Below are positions 1 to 8,448 of a stretch of DNA of 52,023 bases, piece by piece. Each line of letters starts with the position of its first letter. Positions within the stretch are counted from its first letter, which is position 1. A program made the position numbers and the translations under genes. The stretch is from a bacterium (GTDB taxonomy: Bacteria; Planctomycetota; UBA1135; UBA2386): the NCBI GenBank assembly GCA_024743115.1, contig JANSXC010000035.1, positions 1 to 52,023 of the forward strand, read 5' to 3'. The notes beneath the pieces were generated by a model. The model searched no databases and had not been told where the DNA came from. It saw only the letters and a program-made list of their open reading frames with translations.

Positions 1-548
1 AAGTGCGCGAAGTTGAACTTCACCTCGCTCCAGAGCTTCGCCAGCCCGGCCGCCTTCTCGCTGGTCGACAGGTTCTTGCGATACGGCGTCTGGAACGCTT
101 TGGAGCCCCACCGTGTCGCGACGCTGCGCTCGGCCGCGGTCGCGTGCGCCACGACCTCCGCCCAACGCGGATCGTCATGCAGCGACTCGAGGTCACCGTC
201 TTTCTGCAGGTGCGCCGACTTGATCCAGCCAAAGCCGACCGCGAGATCGAGGAATCCGAATGCGCGATCACTCTGCCCCGCCAGCGCCGCGCTGCACGCG
301 GCGTTGTAGGCGATGCTCGCGTCGTCGTGGCCGAGCGCGAGTGCCTCGGCGTAGCGGTCCACGCTGGTGCCGTAGTCCTGCGCGTGGTAGGCGCGGTAGC
401 CGGCCTCGACCTCCGCGGTGATCCGATCGGCGACGGCAGCGCGCGGCTCCTGAGCCAGGCCGTCGGCTGCGGTCAGCACCAGAGTGCAAAGAGCTGTTGC
501 GAGCCCGAAGAAAAGGGTCAGGAGGGAGCGATTGGGGAGAGGTGGCAT
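1..548 (-). CDS. secreted S41-type peptidase, N-terminal part (runs off the left edge)
   Basis: The frame is open from an ATG at 548 to the window edge, giving 182 residues with no stop, so the 3' part lies outside. Residues 1-33 look like a signal peptide (NRSLLTLFFGLATALCTLVL, then AQE). Residues 38-100 are helical and TPR-like (GYRAYHAQDYGTSVDRYAEA). The segment at about 159-182 (NLSTSEKAAGLAKLWSEVKF, then NFAH) matches the helix that opens the domain of secreted S41/tricorn-like serine peptidases. The catalytic region is not visible, so the peptidase call rests on this one segment. It is divergently oriented to the lipoprotein gene at 805, with 256 bp between them. Confidence 0.68.
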   Translation of the reverse strand, partial: MPPLPNRSLLTLFFGLATALCTLVLTAADGLAQEPRAAVADRITAEVEAGYRAYHAQDYGTSVDRYAEALALGHDDASIAYNAACSAALAGQSDRAFGFLDLAVGFGWIKSAHLQKDGDLESLHDDPRWAEVVAHATAAERSVATRWGSKAFQTPYRKNLSTSEKAAGLAKLWSEVKFNFAH

Positions 549-804
549 GGCGCAACGGCCGCTGCGTCGCGGTCGCCGAATATTCGAGGCTCGTGACGAC
601 CACCGCGCCTGGATCCGCGCCCATGGCGCTGGCAAGGGCGGTTCGGCGGCCGCCGACTCGCCAGGCCGCGAACACCGCAAGAATCCCCCGCTTCGACCGT
701 CTCAACGGGTGGCCGGATGGCCTATGGGATCGGGGCCGACCGCCCAGCCCGAGAAATCGCCGCGCGACCCACCGCGTGGCCCACAACTTGCACTTCAGAA
801 CGCC

Positions 805-1443
805 ATGAACACCTCCAAAGCAGTCTCCGCCACCCTGCTGGTTCTGCTCACCTCGTGCGCAACTCGTTCTCCTGAAGGGAACAACGCACATGAGCTCGAG
901 CTCGAGCTGCGTCAGCTCCAGACCACGCAGCGGGTGTTTCGGGAGCAGAACACCGTCCCGCAGGTGTTCAACTTTCCAGGACACGGCCGCGTCACGGTGC
1001 GCGAGATCACCCTCGATGGCTTCCCGGGCAACGAATACCTGCGCTGCCGGTTCCACTACGAAAACCGCACGGACAAGCCCGTGGTGCAGAGCTGGGTGAT
1101 GCTGGACATCCTCAACCCGGCCGGCCAGCTGGTCGCGAGCCAGGCGACCGTGTGCATCATCCCGCATCCGATGGCGATCAAGCGCGGTAGCTTCGTCATG
1201 GACGAACTGCGGGCCCTGACCCGCGGCGCCCACCTCGAACCGGGCTGGAGCTGGCGCATCCGCTGTGTCGCCGAGCAACAGCAGCCGGTCGAGCCGCTTG
1301 ACCCGCCGATCGAACAAGACCGCTGGCCGGTGTTCCCGCCGATCAAGATCAAGAACCGCGGCCAGAACGACTGGATCGGCGGCGGCAGCGGTTACAACCG
1401 CGACGGCAACGGCAACCGGGTCCCCGGCGGCCGCGACCGCTGA
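805..1443 (+). CDS. putative lipoprotein, YcfL-like (DUF1425-like)
   Basis: This encodes 212 aa. The ATG at 805 was chosen because it opens directly into a lipoprotein signal with lipobox LLTSC (Cys18). The frame is open further upstream, but that part has no signal-like sequence. The mature part begins with a Glu/Leu-rich helix (ELELELRQLQ). A beta-rich core follows, with YLRCRFHYENRTDKP and VVQSWVMLDILNPAG, which resembles the single domain of YcfL-type lipoproteins. The C-terminus is Gly/Asn/Arg-rich and probably disordered. The protein should be anchored in a membrane facing the periplasm. The family assignment is tentative; the lipoprotein call is firm. Confidence 0.6.
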   Translation: MNTSKAVSATLLVLLTSCATRSPEGNNAHELELELRQLQTTQRVFREQNTVPQVFNFPGHGRVTVREITLDGFPGNEYLRCRFHYENRTDKPVVQSWVMLDILNPAGQLVASQATVCIIPHPMAIKRGSFVMDELRALTRGAHLEPGWSWRIRCVAEQQQPVEPLDPPIEQDRWPVFPPIKIKNRGQNDWIGGGSGYNRDGNGNRVPGGRDR

Positions 1444-1464
1444 GTCGCGGGCCACGCGGGCGTG

Positions 1465-1489
1465 ACGAGCACCATCGCTGAGTGCTCGT
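1465..1489. terminator. bidirectional hairpin between convergent genes
   Basis: Arms ACGAGCAC (1465-1472) and GTGCTCGT (1482-1489) form a perfect 8-bp stem with a 9-nt loop. It lies between the convergent stops at 1443 and 1511. No U-tract is seen, as is common in GC-rich genomes, so intrinsic termination is inferred from position and symmetry. Confidence 0.5.
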
Positions 1490-1510
1490 GGCGCCCTTCG
1501 CCTGGGCCGT

Positions 1511-2041
1511 CTAACGGAACCAGCCGAGGATCGTGAGCACGCCGGCGCGCACCACCGCGCCCACCCCGACGGCGAGCACGATCACGAAGACCAGCGTCAG
1601 CAGGCAGCCGAACCAGGACTCGCCCGGCGCAGTCTTCGTCTTGCCTTCGAGACGCTCCTGCATCATGTCGGCGCTGATGCCGAGCTTCTCGAGATCACGG
1701 CGCACTGCTCCGGGATAGCCCGCGAGCGGCAACAGCGCCTTGCGACGCAGTGACCGCAGGACGCGCTTGGGATCCCGCTTGTGTTCCCGCAAGAACTGAT
1801 CGATCGCGCCCTGGACGCCTTCCCCGTCACGCACCCCGGCCCAGAACAACGCGCGCCCGGCGTTGGTCCGGAACCCGGCGGCGAGCCAGAGGCGACCGAG
1901 CCGCTCGAGCGCCCACTGCGTGTAGGCGTGCGAGTCGATCCACATCTCGAGCAGCTCGACGGCGCGGCCGATGTCACCTTCGGCCACCGCAGCCTCGACC
2001 TTCGCGGCGCGCGCTTCGGGAATCGGTTCGAGCGCGCTCAT
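1511..2041 (-). CDS. small C-terminally anchored membrane protein (DUF6584-like)
   Basis: This encodes 176 aa. The start is the ATG at 2041, which overlaps the stop of the M28 peptidase gene by 4 bp (ATGA). An earlier in-frame start would lie inside that gene. Residues 1-110 are helical, with a TPR-like pair (ERLGRLWLAAGFRTNAGRAL; GAIDQFLREHKRDPKRVLRS) resembling DUF6584-type proteins. A single strongly hydrophobic segment near the C-terminus (CLLTLVFVIVLAVGVGAVV) should anchor it, with most of the protein in the cytoplasm. The ATGA coupling to the peptidase and larE suggests one operon. Function is unknown. Confidence 0.6.
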   Translation of the reverse strand: MSALEPIPEARAAKVEAAVAEGDIGRAVELLEMWIDSHAYTQWALERLGRLWLAAGFRTNAGRALFWAGVRDGEGVQGAIDQFLREHKRDPKRVLRSLRRKALLPLAGYPGAVRRDLEKLGISADMMQERLEGKTKTAPGESWFGCLLTLVFVIVLAVGVGAVVRAGVLTILGWFR

Positions 2042-3429
2042 TTGCGGACGCGCGACAGCATCTTCTTGCCCGCCTCGTTCCACTGCGGCGCGGCGTCGCG
2101 ATCAGCGAGTTCGCGCACGAGCTCGGCGAGCCCGACGATCACCTGGGTCATGTGCGGCAAATCGAGCTTGGCGACCTCGTCGCCGGGCTTGTGGTAGTCC
2201 TCGTGCAGCGAGCCCGCGCTGATCGAATGCGCGACGATGCCGTGGCGCACGAAGGAGTAGTTGTCGCTCGCCCGGAACAACATGCGGGCCATGCCGAACT
2301 CCATGAGCTCGATGCCGCCCCGGGCGAACGCCGCCTCGGCGACGTCGCCGAAGTCGCTGTACTCCACGCCCGTGATCCATGCGTGCTTCGGCTTGCCTTC
2401 CGGTGGCCGGCCGATCATCTCGATGTTGACGTTGGCGACGATCTGCTCGCGCGGCACCGGCGGGCGGTCACAGAACGCCTTGGAGCCACGCAGCCCCTTC
2501 TCCTCCGCCGAGAAGCAGACGAACAGGATGCTGCGCTGCGGCGCCGGCATCTTGGCGAGCGCTTCGGCGAGCAGCACGACGGCCGTCGTGCCCGTCGCGT
2601 TGTCGTCCGCGCCGTTGTAGATCGTGTCGCCGCCCACGGCCCGCCCGACGCCAACGTGGTCGTAGTGCGCACTTACGACGATGTATTCCTCGCGCTTGCT
2701 CGTGCCGGGCAGCACGGCGACGATGTTGCGCAGCAGAATGTCCGTGCGCTCGCTCGTCGGCGTCGCCCAGGTCGCGGCCCAACCGGCCTCGTCGCCGCCC
2801 CCCTCGCGCGGTGGCAGGATGCCCTCCCGCACCAGGAACACCGGCCGCGACGCACGCCGCCGCCCGCCGAGCACGGAGCGCTTGCCCGCGCTCTCCCGCC
2901 AATACGGATGGTCGGTCGAGACCTCGATCACGACGGGCCGGCGCCCCGAGTTGGCGCGCAGCATCTGGCGCAGAACCCGATCGTCACCCTTGGCCACCGT
3001 CGCGGGCTCGAGATCGCCGGCGAGCACATCACTGCCGCGATAGATCCGCACGTCGTCGTTTGGCACGAGTTCGAACTTCTGCTCGTCATCGCGGAACTTG
3101 CGATCGAGCGTGAGCTTGATCTCGGTCGAGTCGAGCCGACGGCCGGGCAGCGTGTACTCGTGGAACCACTTGCCCTCGGGCACCCCGGACAGCCCCGCTT
3201 TGCGGAACCGTTCGGCGAGCCACTCTCCCGCCGCGGTGAGCTCGGGACTCGGGGTATCGCGGCCACGTCGGTCATCGTGGGCGAGCCAGGTGACGACTTC
3301 CTTGACACGCTTTTCGGTGATGACGTCGGTCAGGCCGGGCGTCTGCGCAGCGGCCGTAGCCGAGAGCGCCAGGAGCACCGTCGAGTAGGCCGACAGCGCC
3401 AACGGCAACGAGACGAACAGGTGTTTCAT
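2038..3429 (-). CDS. secreted M28-family zinc peptidase
   Basis: This encodes 463 aa. The ATG at 3429 overlaps the larE stop by 4 bp and opens a signal peptide (residues 1-29, ending TAAAQ). The M28 domain holds the dinuclear zinc motifs: H255-x-D257 in SAHYDHVG, D275-D276 in NGADDNATG, E309-E310 in SAEEKGL, NIEMIG at 335-340 (Glu where many members have Asp, as in the NFEMIG variants) and H413 in DYHKPGD. It probably removes N-terminal residues from peptides outside the cytoplasm. About 220 residues between the signal and the catalytic core include a probable PA-like insert. The family call is firm; the substrate is unknown. Confidence 0.88.
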   Translation of the reverse strand: MKHLFVSLPLALSAYSTVLLALSATAAAQTPGLTDVITEKRVKEVVTWLAHDDRRGRDTPSPELTAAGEWLAERFRKAGLSGVPEGKWFHEYTLPGRRLDSTEIKLTLDRKFRDDEQKFELVPNDDVRIYRGSDVLAGDLEPATVAKGDDRVLRQMLRANSGRRPVVIEVSTDHPYWRESAGKRSVLGGRRRASRPVFLVREGILPPREGGGDEAGWAATWATPTSERTDILLRNIVAVLPGTSKREEYIVVSAHYDHVGVGRAVGGDTIYNGADDNATGTTAVVLLAEALAKMPAPQRSILFVCFSAEEKGLRGSKAFCDRPPVPREQIVANVNIEMIGRPPEGKPKHAWITGVEYSDFGDVAEAAFARGGIELMEFGMARMLFRASDNYSFVRHGIVAHSISAGSLHEDYHKPGDEVAKLDLPHMTQVIVGLAELVRELADRDAAPQWNEAGKKMLSRVRK

Positions 3430-4277
3430 CGGGGCGACTCCATTCCTCGGGTCGGCAGCAGGGCGTTCATGCTGCCGGTGCGGTAGCCGAACATGTCGAG
3501 CGTGACGAACGTGTAGCCGACGGCCTTGAGCCCGCGACCGATCGCCTCGCGTGCTTGAAACGCACGCGCCATTTCGTCGGGTCCAACCTCGACGCGCGCG
3601 AGCTGATCGTGATGCCGCACGCGAAACTGCCGGAAGCCGAGTTCGCGCAGCACGTCTTCGGCGGCCTCGACGCGCGCGAGCACCGCGCGGTCGATCGGAC
3701 TGCCGTAGGGCACGCGCGAGGACAGACACGCGAAGCTCGGCTTGTCCGCCGTGCGCAGGCCGCGCTCGCGACTGTAGCGCCGCACGTCGTCCTTGCTCAT
3801 GCCGGCCTCGATCAACGGTGCCCGCACGCCGTGTTCGCGCGCGGCGTCCTGGCCCGGACGGTGATCGCCGAGGTCATCCGTGATGGCGCCGTAGACCACG
3901 ACCCACTCACTCGGTGCGATCTCGGCGCGCCGCTCGGCGACCTTGACGAACAGTTCCTTCTTGCAGTGGTAACAGCGATCGCCCGCGTTGTCGCGATAGC
4001 CCCTCCGCGAGAGTTCGTCGGTCGGCAGCACGACGTGACGCACATCGATCTCCTGCGCGAGCACCTCGGCCTCGCGCAGCTCGACGCGCGGCAGCGACGG
4101 CGAGTCAGCCGTCACCGCGACGACGCGATCGCCGAGACTCTCGGCGCAGGCCGCGAGCAGCGCGGTCGAATCGACGCCACCCGAGAACGCGACCACGGCC
4201 CCGGGCAGCGACCCGAGGCGTTCCCGGAGATCGGCGATCTTGTCCGGGTACGACAGCGCGGCAGTGGCGGGCAACAT
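3426..4277 (-). CDS. larE: LarE-type ATP-dependent sulfur transferase
   Basis: This encodes 283 aa, normal for LarE. LarE adenylates and then sulfurates the pyridinium dicarboxylate precursor of the nickel-pincer nucleotide cofactor of lactate racemase and relatives. Visible are the PP-loop SGGVDST (32-38), the pair C102/C105 in RCYHCKKELF, and C184 in PSFACLSSRVPYG, the position of the sacrificial cysteine of the Lactobacillus enzyme. Whether this protein gives up C184 sulfur or uses a cluster-based mechanism involving C102/C105/C184 cannot be read from sequence. No larB, larC or larA is present in the window. The M28 peptidase gene downstream overlaps by ATGA. The general LarE-like family is broad, so substrate specificity is inferred. 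Confidence 0.82.
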   Translation of the reverse strand: MLPATAALSYPDKIADLRERLGSLPGAVVAFSGGVDSTALLAACAESLGDRVVAVTADSPSLPRVELREAEVLAQEIDVRHVVLPTDELSRRGYRDNAGDRCYHCKKELFVKVAERRAEIAPSEWVVVYGAITDDLGDHRPGQDAAREHGVRAPLIEAGMSKDDVRRYSRERGLRTADKPSFACLSSRVPYGSPIDRAVLARVEAAEDVLRELGFRQFRVRHHDQLARVEVGPDEMARAFQAREAIGRGLKAVGYTFVTLDMFGYRTGSMNALLPTRGMESPR

Positions 4278-4378
4278 GCCGCCGTTCTACCGCCTGACTG
4301 GCCGGGCGAACCAGCGATTCCCGCGAACGCGTAGCCTGGCCCGAAGCACCCGACATCGCGGCCCGTCGGGGGCGGCGA

Positions 4379-7300
4379 TCAGCGGCCCGACAGGCGCTCG
4401 AGTCGCTCGCGCGCCGCAGCCGCCGCCGGCGCATCACTCGCGGCGTCGGCCAGCGCCGCGAGCTGCTCGAGCGCCGTCGCAAGCCGGCGTTTGCTCCGCT
4501 CGGATGGCCGCCCGTCGAACGCCGCCGCGTAACCCTCGACCACGCGCGCTTGCGCGGCGGCTGCCGCCCGCACGCGACCGAGCCGGCGCTCGAGCGCCAC
4601 CAACGTCTGTAGCCCATTGCTCGCCATGATCCGCGCCATCGTCGAAGGTGGCGCGCCCGCGGCCGACGTCGTCGGCGCTCCCGCCGCAACGCGCTCCCGA
4701 CAGTAGACCGCGAACCGTTCGCGCCACTCCTCGTCCGCGGCGGTCCCAACCGCTCCGAGCGCCACTTTGGCGACCTCCTGATTGCCGATCAGATCGTTCT
4801 TCGGATCGTCCGCCAGACCGAGGTACCGATCGAGCAACCCGATCACCCCGTCGAAGCGCGCCAACCCGATCCGGGCGCGCGCCTCGGTCATGAGGAGCTG
4901 GCGGCGCCAGAGCCGGAGGTCGGACCGATTCGGCAACTTCGTCGCCAGCGCCTCGAGCTGCGCCAACCCATCGTGCAGGAGTGCCAGCGCGTCCCCGAAC
5001 CGCTCGAGGTCGACCAGCGTTTGTGCGAGGTTGATTCGCACGTTGAGCGCCCGCGACGCGATACGCGGCAACCCCGGCCGGTCCTCGCGCAGCCGATCGA
5101 ACGCCTCGATCGCGAGCCTGAGCGCCGCAGCAGCGGGCTCGAGTTCTTTGCGACCGAGCAACATCACGCCCTCGACGCGGTGAAACTCGGCGCGCACGTC
5201 GAGCATCGCATTGGCCGACATCGCAAACCGTTCGTCGCCGGCGATCACCGCTGCGGCCCGGCGGCGCGCCGCGTCCGCGATCTCACGATCCGTCCCGATT
5301 CCGAACCGCGCACGAATCGTCGCATGGTGCACGAGCGCCGTCGCCGCCGCGACGAGATGGCGCGAATAGTCACTGGCCTCGGGCTCCTCCGCGACGAGCG
5401 CGTCGCAGAGCTCGAACGCCTCCCGCAGGCTGGCGAGGGCGTCGTCGAACTCGTACAGCCGCTCCTGTGCCAAGGCCGAATTGCCAAGCGCCACGGCAAG
5501 GCTGTGCCGATGAGTCGGCAACCCCGGAAAGTCCCGCGCCAGCCGGCGCCGGGTCTCGATCACCGGCGCGAGTTCGGCAACCGTGCGGCCGAACTCTTCC
5601 GAACGATAGCGAATCGTCGCGAGCGCCCCCATCGCCGGCAGCAGGCGCGCCCGCGCGATCAAGTCCGGATCGCGTGCGAACTCCGCGGCGGCGACGGCCT
5701 GCGCGCGCGCCGCGACCGCGGTCGCGCCCTCGACGTCACCGACATCGAGCAACAACCGGGCGACCTGACTCATCGATGCCAGCGCCGGCGCCAGCACGCC
5801 GGGCTCGGGGAGCGGTTCGGCCGGCTCGGCCACCCCACCATCCTCGTCACCGACTGCCTCGGAACGACCCGCCGCCCGCTCCAGGATCGGATCGAGCAGG
5901 GCGGTAGCCTCGTCCGCGAGGGCCCGCGTCGTGCCGGCATCACCGCGCTCGACCTCCGCCGTGAGAACGAGAACCTGCGCCCCGATCAGACGGTTCGCCG
6001 TGCGCCGGCCAGCGATCCCGGCCAGCGCCGCGAGTTCGGCGCGGGCCTCCGCGAGGAAGCCCTTGGTCACGGCCGCGTCACCCGTCGACGTATGGGTCCA
6101 GATGGCGCACAGAGACGCGATCTCGAGCCGCACCGAGCGAGCATCGGCCTGCGCGAGCGCCGTGGCGGGCAACTGCAACAGACGCGCCTTGGCGTCGGCG
6201 GCCGTCTGCAGCGCAAGGTCGCGATCGCCGAGCTGCGCCTGCACCTTCGCCAACCCCGCAAACGCGCGAATCGTCCGCAGGTCCACCATCTGATCCTGCG
6301 CCAAAGCGGCGAGTCGCTCGTGAAGCTCGAGCGCTTCGGCGAGCAGCTCGCGCCGCACCTCCTCCATCCGCGGCACGACCTCGAGCCGGTCGTCGCCGGC
6401 CTTGACCATCCGATCCACGGCATCGATCGCAACCGCAAGACTCGCCCGCGCCGTCTCGCTCTGCGCGCGCGCCTCCGAATAGAACGTCAAACTCAGCACG
6501 AGCCCGGTGGTGAGCGCGACGACGACCGCGACGACCGCCGAGAACTCGAGCCGATGACGTTGCACGAGCTTGCGCCAGCGATACCACGTAGTCGGCGGCC
6601 CGGCCGCCACTGGATCCCGCCGCAGATAGTTCGACAGGTCCGCCGCGAGATCGGCCGCCATCGCGTACCGCCGGTTGGGATCCTTGTCGATCGCCTTGCC
6701 GACGATCCAATCGAGCTCGCCGCGCAGCGCGCGCGCCAGTCCGGCGACCGTCGTGCGGCGCTCGTGCGCCCGTTTGCCGGCCTCTGCGCCGGAGATCGCT
6801 GCGACCTCGATTCGTGCTGGTTGTTCCTCACCGAGCGTACGCACGAGTTCGGCGTTGCCGAGCGTGCGCAGGCGCTCCGAGGCGAACGGCAGGCAACCGC
6901 TGAGCAGCTCGTAGAGCACGACGCCGAGGGCGTAGATGTCCGTACGCGTATCGACGTCGGCTTCGTTCCTGGCCTGCTCGGGGCTCATGTATTCCGGCGT
7001 GCCGACGATGCGACCGCGACCGGTCAACTGCGTGACGTCGAGCAGCCGCGGCCCGAGCGACTTCGCGATCCCGAAGTCGATGACGGTCGGCCACGAACGA
7101 TCCTCGCGGCGACTGACCAGCACGTTGCTCGGCTTGAGATCACGATGCAGGATGCCCTTCTGATGCGCGGCCTGGACGGCATCGCAGACCCGGACCATGA
7201 GTTCGACGCGCTCGTCGATCGTCAGCCGCTCGGCGTCGCAGTAGCGCGTGATCGGCTTGCCCGGCACGTAGTCCATGCACAGGAACGGCTGGCCGTCCGC

Positions 7301-7774
7301 GGTCGTGCCGGCATCGAGCACGCGCGCAACGCTGGGATGGTCGACGGCCGCGAGCGCCTGCCGCTCGAGCGCGAACCGGGCAAGCACTTCACGCGAGTCC
7401 ATGCCGGGGCGGATTACCTTGATCGCAACCCGCCGACGCACGGGTTCCGACTGCTCGGCGAGGTAGACCGAACCGACCCCACCCGTGCCGAGTCGTCGCA
7501 CGATCTCGTAGCCGCCGATGCGCTGCGGGTCGGGTGCTGGCGGGACGAGGAGCCCCGCGGAGCGCAGCGCCTCGAGCTGCTCACGCGCGCGATCGGCGAG
7601 CCCGGGTTCACTGGCCAGCAGGCGCTCGATCGCCGGCTCACCGTGCTGCTCGAACTCGAGAATGCAACGGATCACGAGGTTGCCCAGCGCCTCGCGGTCG
7701 ACGTTCGGCTGCCCGTCGGGCGGCGGCGGCGAGCCCGAGTTGTCCGGCACCGAGTTGTCTGGTGGTGAGGTCAC
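4379..7774 (-). CDS. transmembrane Ser/Thr protein kinase with long TPR-like C-terminal part
   Basis: This encodes 1131 aa starting at GTG 7774, 26 nt after the stop of the ECF sigma gene. Residues 25-80 form a helical N-terminal extension typical of planctomycete kinases paired with sigma factors. The kinase domain covers about 88-390: Gly loop LGTGGVGSVY (95-104), VAIK with K119, HRDLKPSN with D212, DFG D233, then TPEYMSPEQ. All catalytic residues are present, so it should be active. A membrane segment (FSAVVAVVVALTTGLVLSLT) follows. The remaining 670 or so residues are Ala/Leu/Arg-rich helices of TPR type, probably a sensor or docking domain outside the cytoplasm. The sigma factor is its likely partner. 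Confidence 0.92.
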   Translation of the reverse strand: MTSPPDNSVPDNSGSPPPPDGQPNVDREALGNLVIRCILEFEQHGEPAIERLLASEPGLADRAREQLEALRSAGLLVPPAPDPQRIGGYEIVRRLGTGGVGSVYLAEQSEPVRRRVAIKVIRPGMDSREVLARFALERQALAAVDHPSVARVLDAGTTADGQPFLCMDYVPGKPITRYCDAERLTIDERVELMVRVCDAVQAAHQKGILHRDLKPSNVLVSRREDRSWPTVIDFGIAKSLGPRLLDVTQLTGRGRIVGTPEYMSPEQARNEADVDTRTDIYALGVVLYELLSGCLPFASERLRTLGNAELVRTLGEEQPARIEVAAISGAEAGKRAHERRTTVAGLARALRGELDWIVGKAIDKDPNRRYAMAADLAADLSNYLRRDPVAAGPPTTWYRWRKLVQRHRLEFSAVVAVVVALTTGLVLSLTFYSEARAQSETARASLAVAIDAVDRMVKAGDDRLEVVPRMEEVRRELLAEALELHERLAALAQDQMVDLRTIRAFAGLAKVQAQLGDRDLALQTAADAKARLLQLPATALAQADARSVRLEIASLCAIWTHTSTGDAAVTKGFLAEARAELAALAGIAGRRTANRLIGAQVLVLTAEVERGDAGTTRALADEATALLDPILERAAGRSEAVGDEDGGVAEPAEPLPEPGVLAPALASMSQVARLLLDVGDVEGATAVAARAQAVAAAEFARDPDLIARARLLPAMGALATIRYRSEEFGRTVAELAPVIETRRRLARDFPGLPTHRHSLAVALGNSALAQERLYEFDDALASLREAFELCDALVAEEPEASDYSRHLVAAATALVHHATIRARFGIGTDREIADAARRRAAAVIAGDERFAMSANAMLDVRAEFHRVEGVMLLGRKELEPAAAALRLAIEAFDRLREDRPGLPRIASRALNVRINLAQTLVDLERFGDALALLHDGLAQLEALATKLPNRSDLRLWRRQLLMTEARARIGLARFDGVIGLLDRYLGLADDPKNDLIGNQEVAKVALGAVGTAADEEWRERFAVYCRERVAAGAPTTSAAGAPPSTMARIMASNGLQTLVALERRLGRVRAAAAAQARVVEGYAAAFDGRPSERSKRRLATALEQLAALADAASDAPAAAAARERLERLSGR

Positions 7775-7800
7775 GACACGTTCACGACGAAGGACAGGCG

Positions 7801-8382
7801 TCAGGGGCTCAGCCGATCGGCGAGCCCGGCGAGCCCACGCGCAACCAGCCCGCGGACCGCAGCTGGACTCAGCCTCATCTGCTCGGCGATGTCAGAGTAG
7901 TCGATGCGCGCCACCCGGCTCAGCAGAACCGCCTCGCGCTGCCGCTCGGGCAGCTCCTCCAGGGCGCTCTCGACACGCGCGAGCTCTTCGGTGGCACTCG
8001 CCGCGCGCGACGGCGTCACGGTCAACGCGAAGTCCTGCAGCAACCGCCGCGCCTCGTTGCCGACGCCGAGTGGTTCTTCACGCCGCGAATCGCGCTTCTC
8101 CATGCGATGAAAGCGCGCGCGATCGACGACCTTGCGCGAAGCCTGCAGGAAGAGGTAGGCCCGGAACGCATCCTCGGAACGGAACTCCAGCGACCCGAGA
8201 TCGTCGAGCACCTCGCGGCAGGCCGACTGCGCGAGATCGGAGATCGACTCCCGCGCCGCGAGCGCGCGCCCGACCTGCGCGCGCAGGAACGCCTCGAGCG
8301 CGGGCATACAGTTGGCGAAGAACTCCTCGAAGTCCGGCGTTACGGGCTCGCGATTCGGCGACGGGTCGTTGGCGTTCGACAT
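7801..8382 (-). CDS. ECF-family RNA polymerase sigma factor (kinase-linked type)
   Basis: This encodes 193 aa. Region 2 covers about 18-95 (DLAQSACREVLDDL at 49-62; AFRAYLFLQASRKVVDRAR). Region 4 covers about 133-192, with a helix-turn-helix in ARIDYSDIAEQMRLSPAAVR. The pairing of this sigma type with a Ser/Thr kinase immediately downstream is a known planctomycete arrangement. There the kinase, not a zinc anti-sigma factor, is thought to control the sigma factor. There is no anti-sigma gene here. The start at 8382 gives a normal length. Confidence 0.88.
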   Translation of the reverse strand: MSNANDPSPNREPVTPDFEEFFANCMPALEAFLRAQVGRALAARESISDLAQSACREVLDDLGSLEFRSEDAFRAYLFLQASRKVVDRARFHRMEKRDSRREEPLGVGNEARRLLQDFALTVTPSRAASATEELARVESALEELPERQREAVLLSRVARIDYSDIAEQMRLSPAAVRGLVARGLAGLADRLSP

Positions 8383-8398
8383 TCGGGGGTGGTTCCCG

Positions 8399-8414
8399 TC
8401 AGCGCCAGGGCTGA
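8399..8414. terminator. short hairpin upstream of the sigma/kinase pair
   Basis: TCAGC (8399-8403) and GCTGA (8410-8414) pair around a 6-nt loop. It lies in the 66-bp gap between the DUF1501 stop (8449) and the sigma start (8382), both leftward. The stem is short, so this is a weak terminator candidate. Confidence 0.25.
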
Positions 8415-8448
8415 TCAGAAGACAAAGGATAGCGTGACGCGCCCATGC

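Noticed and set aside
4973..7768. A 931-codon open frame on the + strand opposite the kinase gene
   Set aside because: High GC leaves antisense frames open. The minus strand has the full kinase motifs, while this frame is Arg/His-rich without a recognisable domain.
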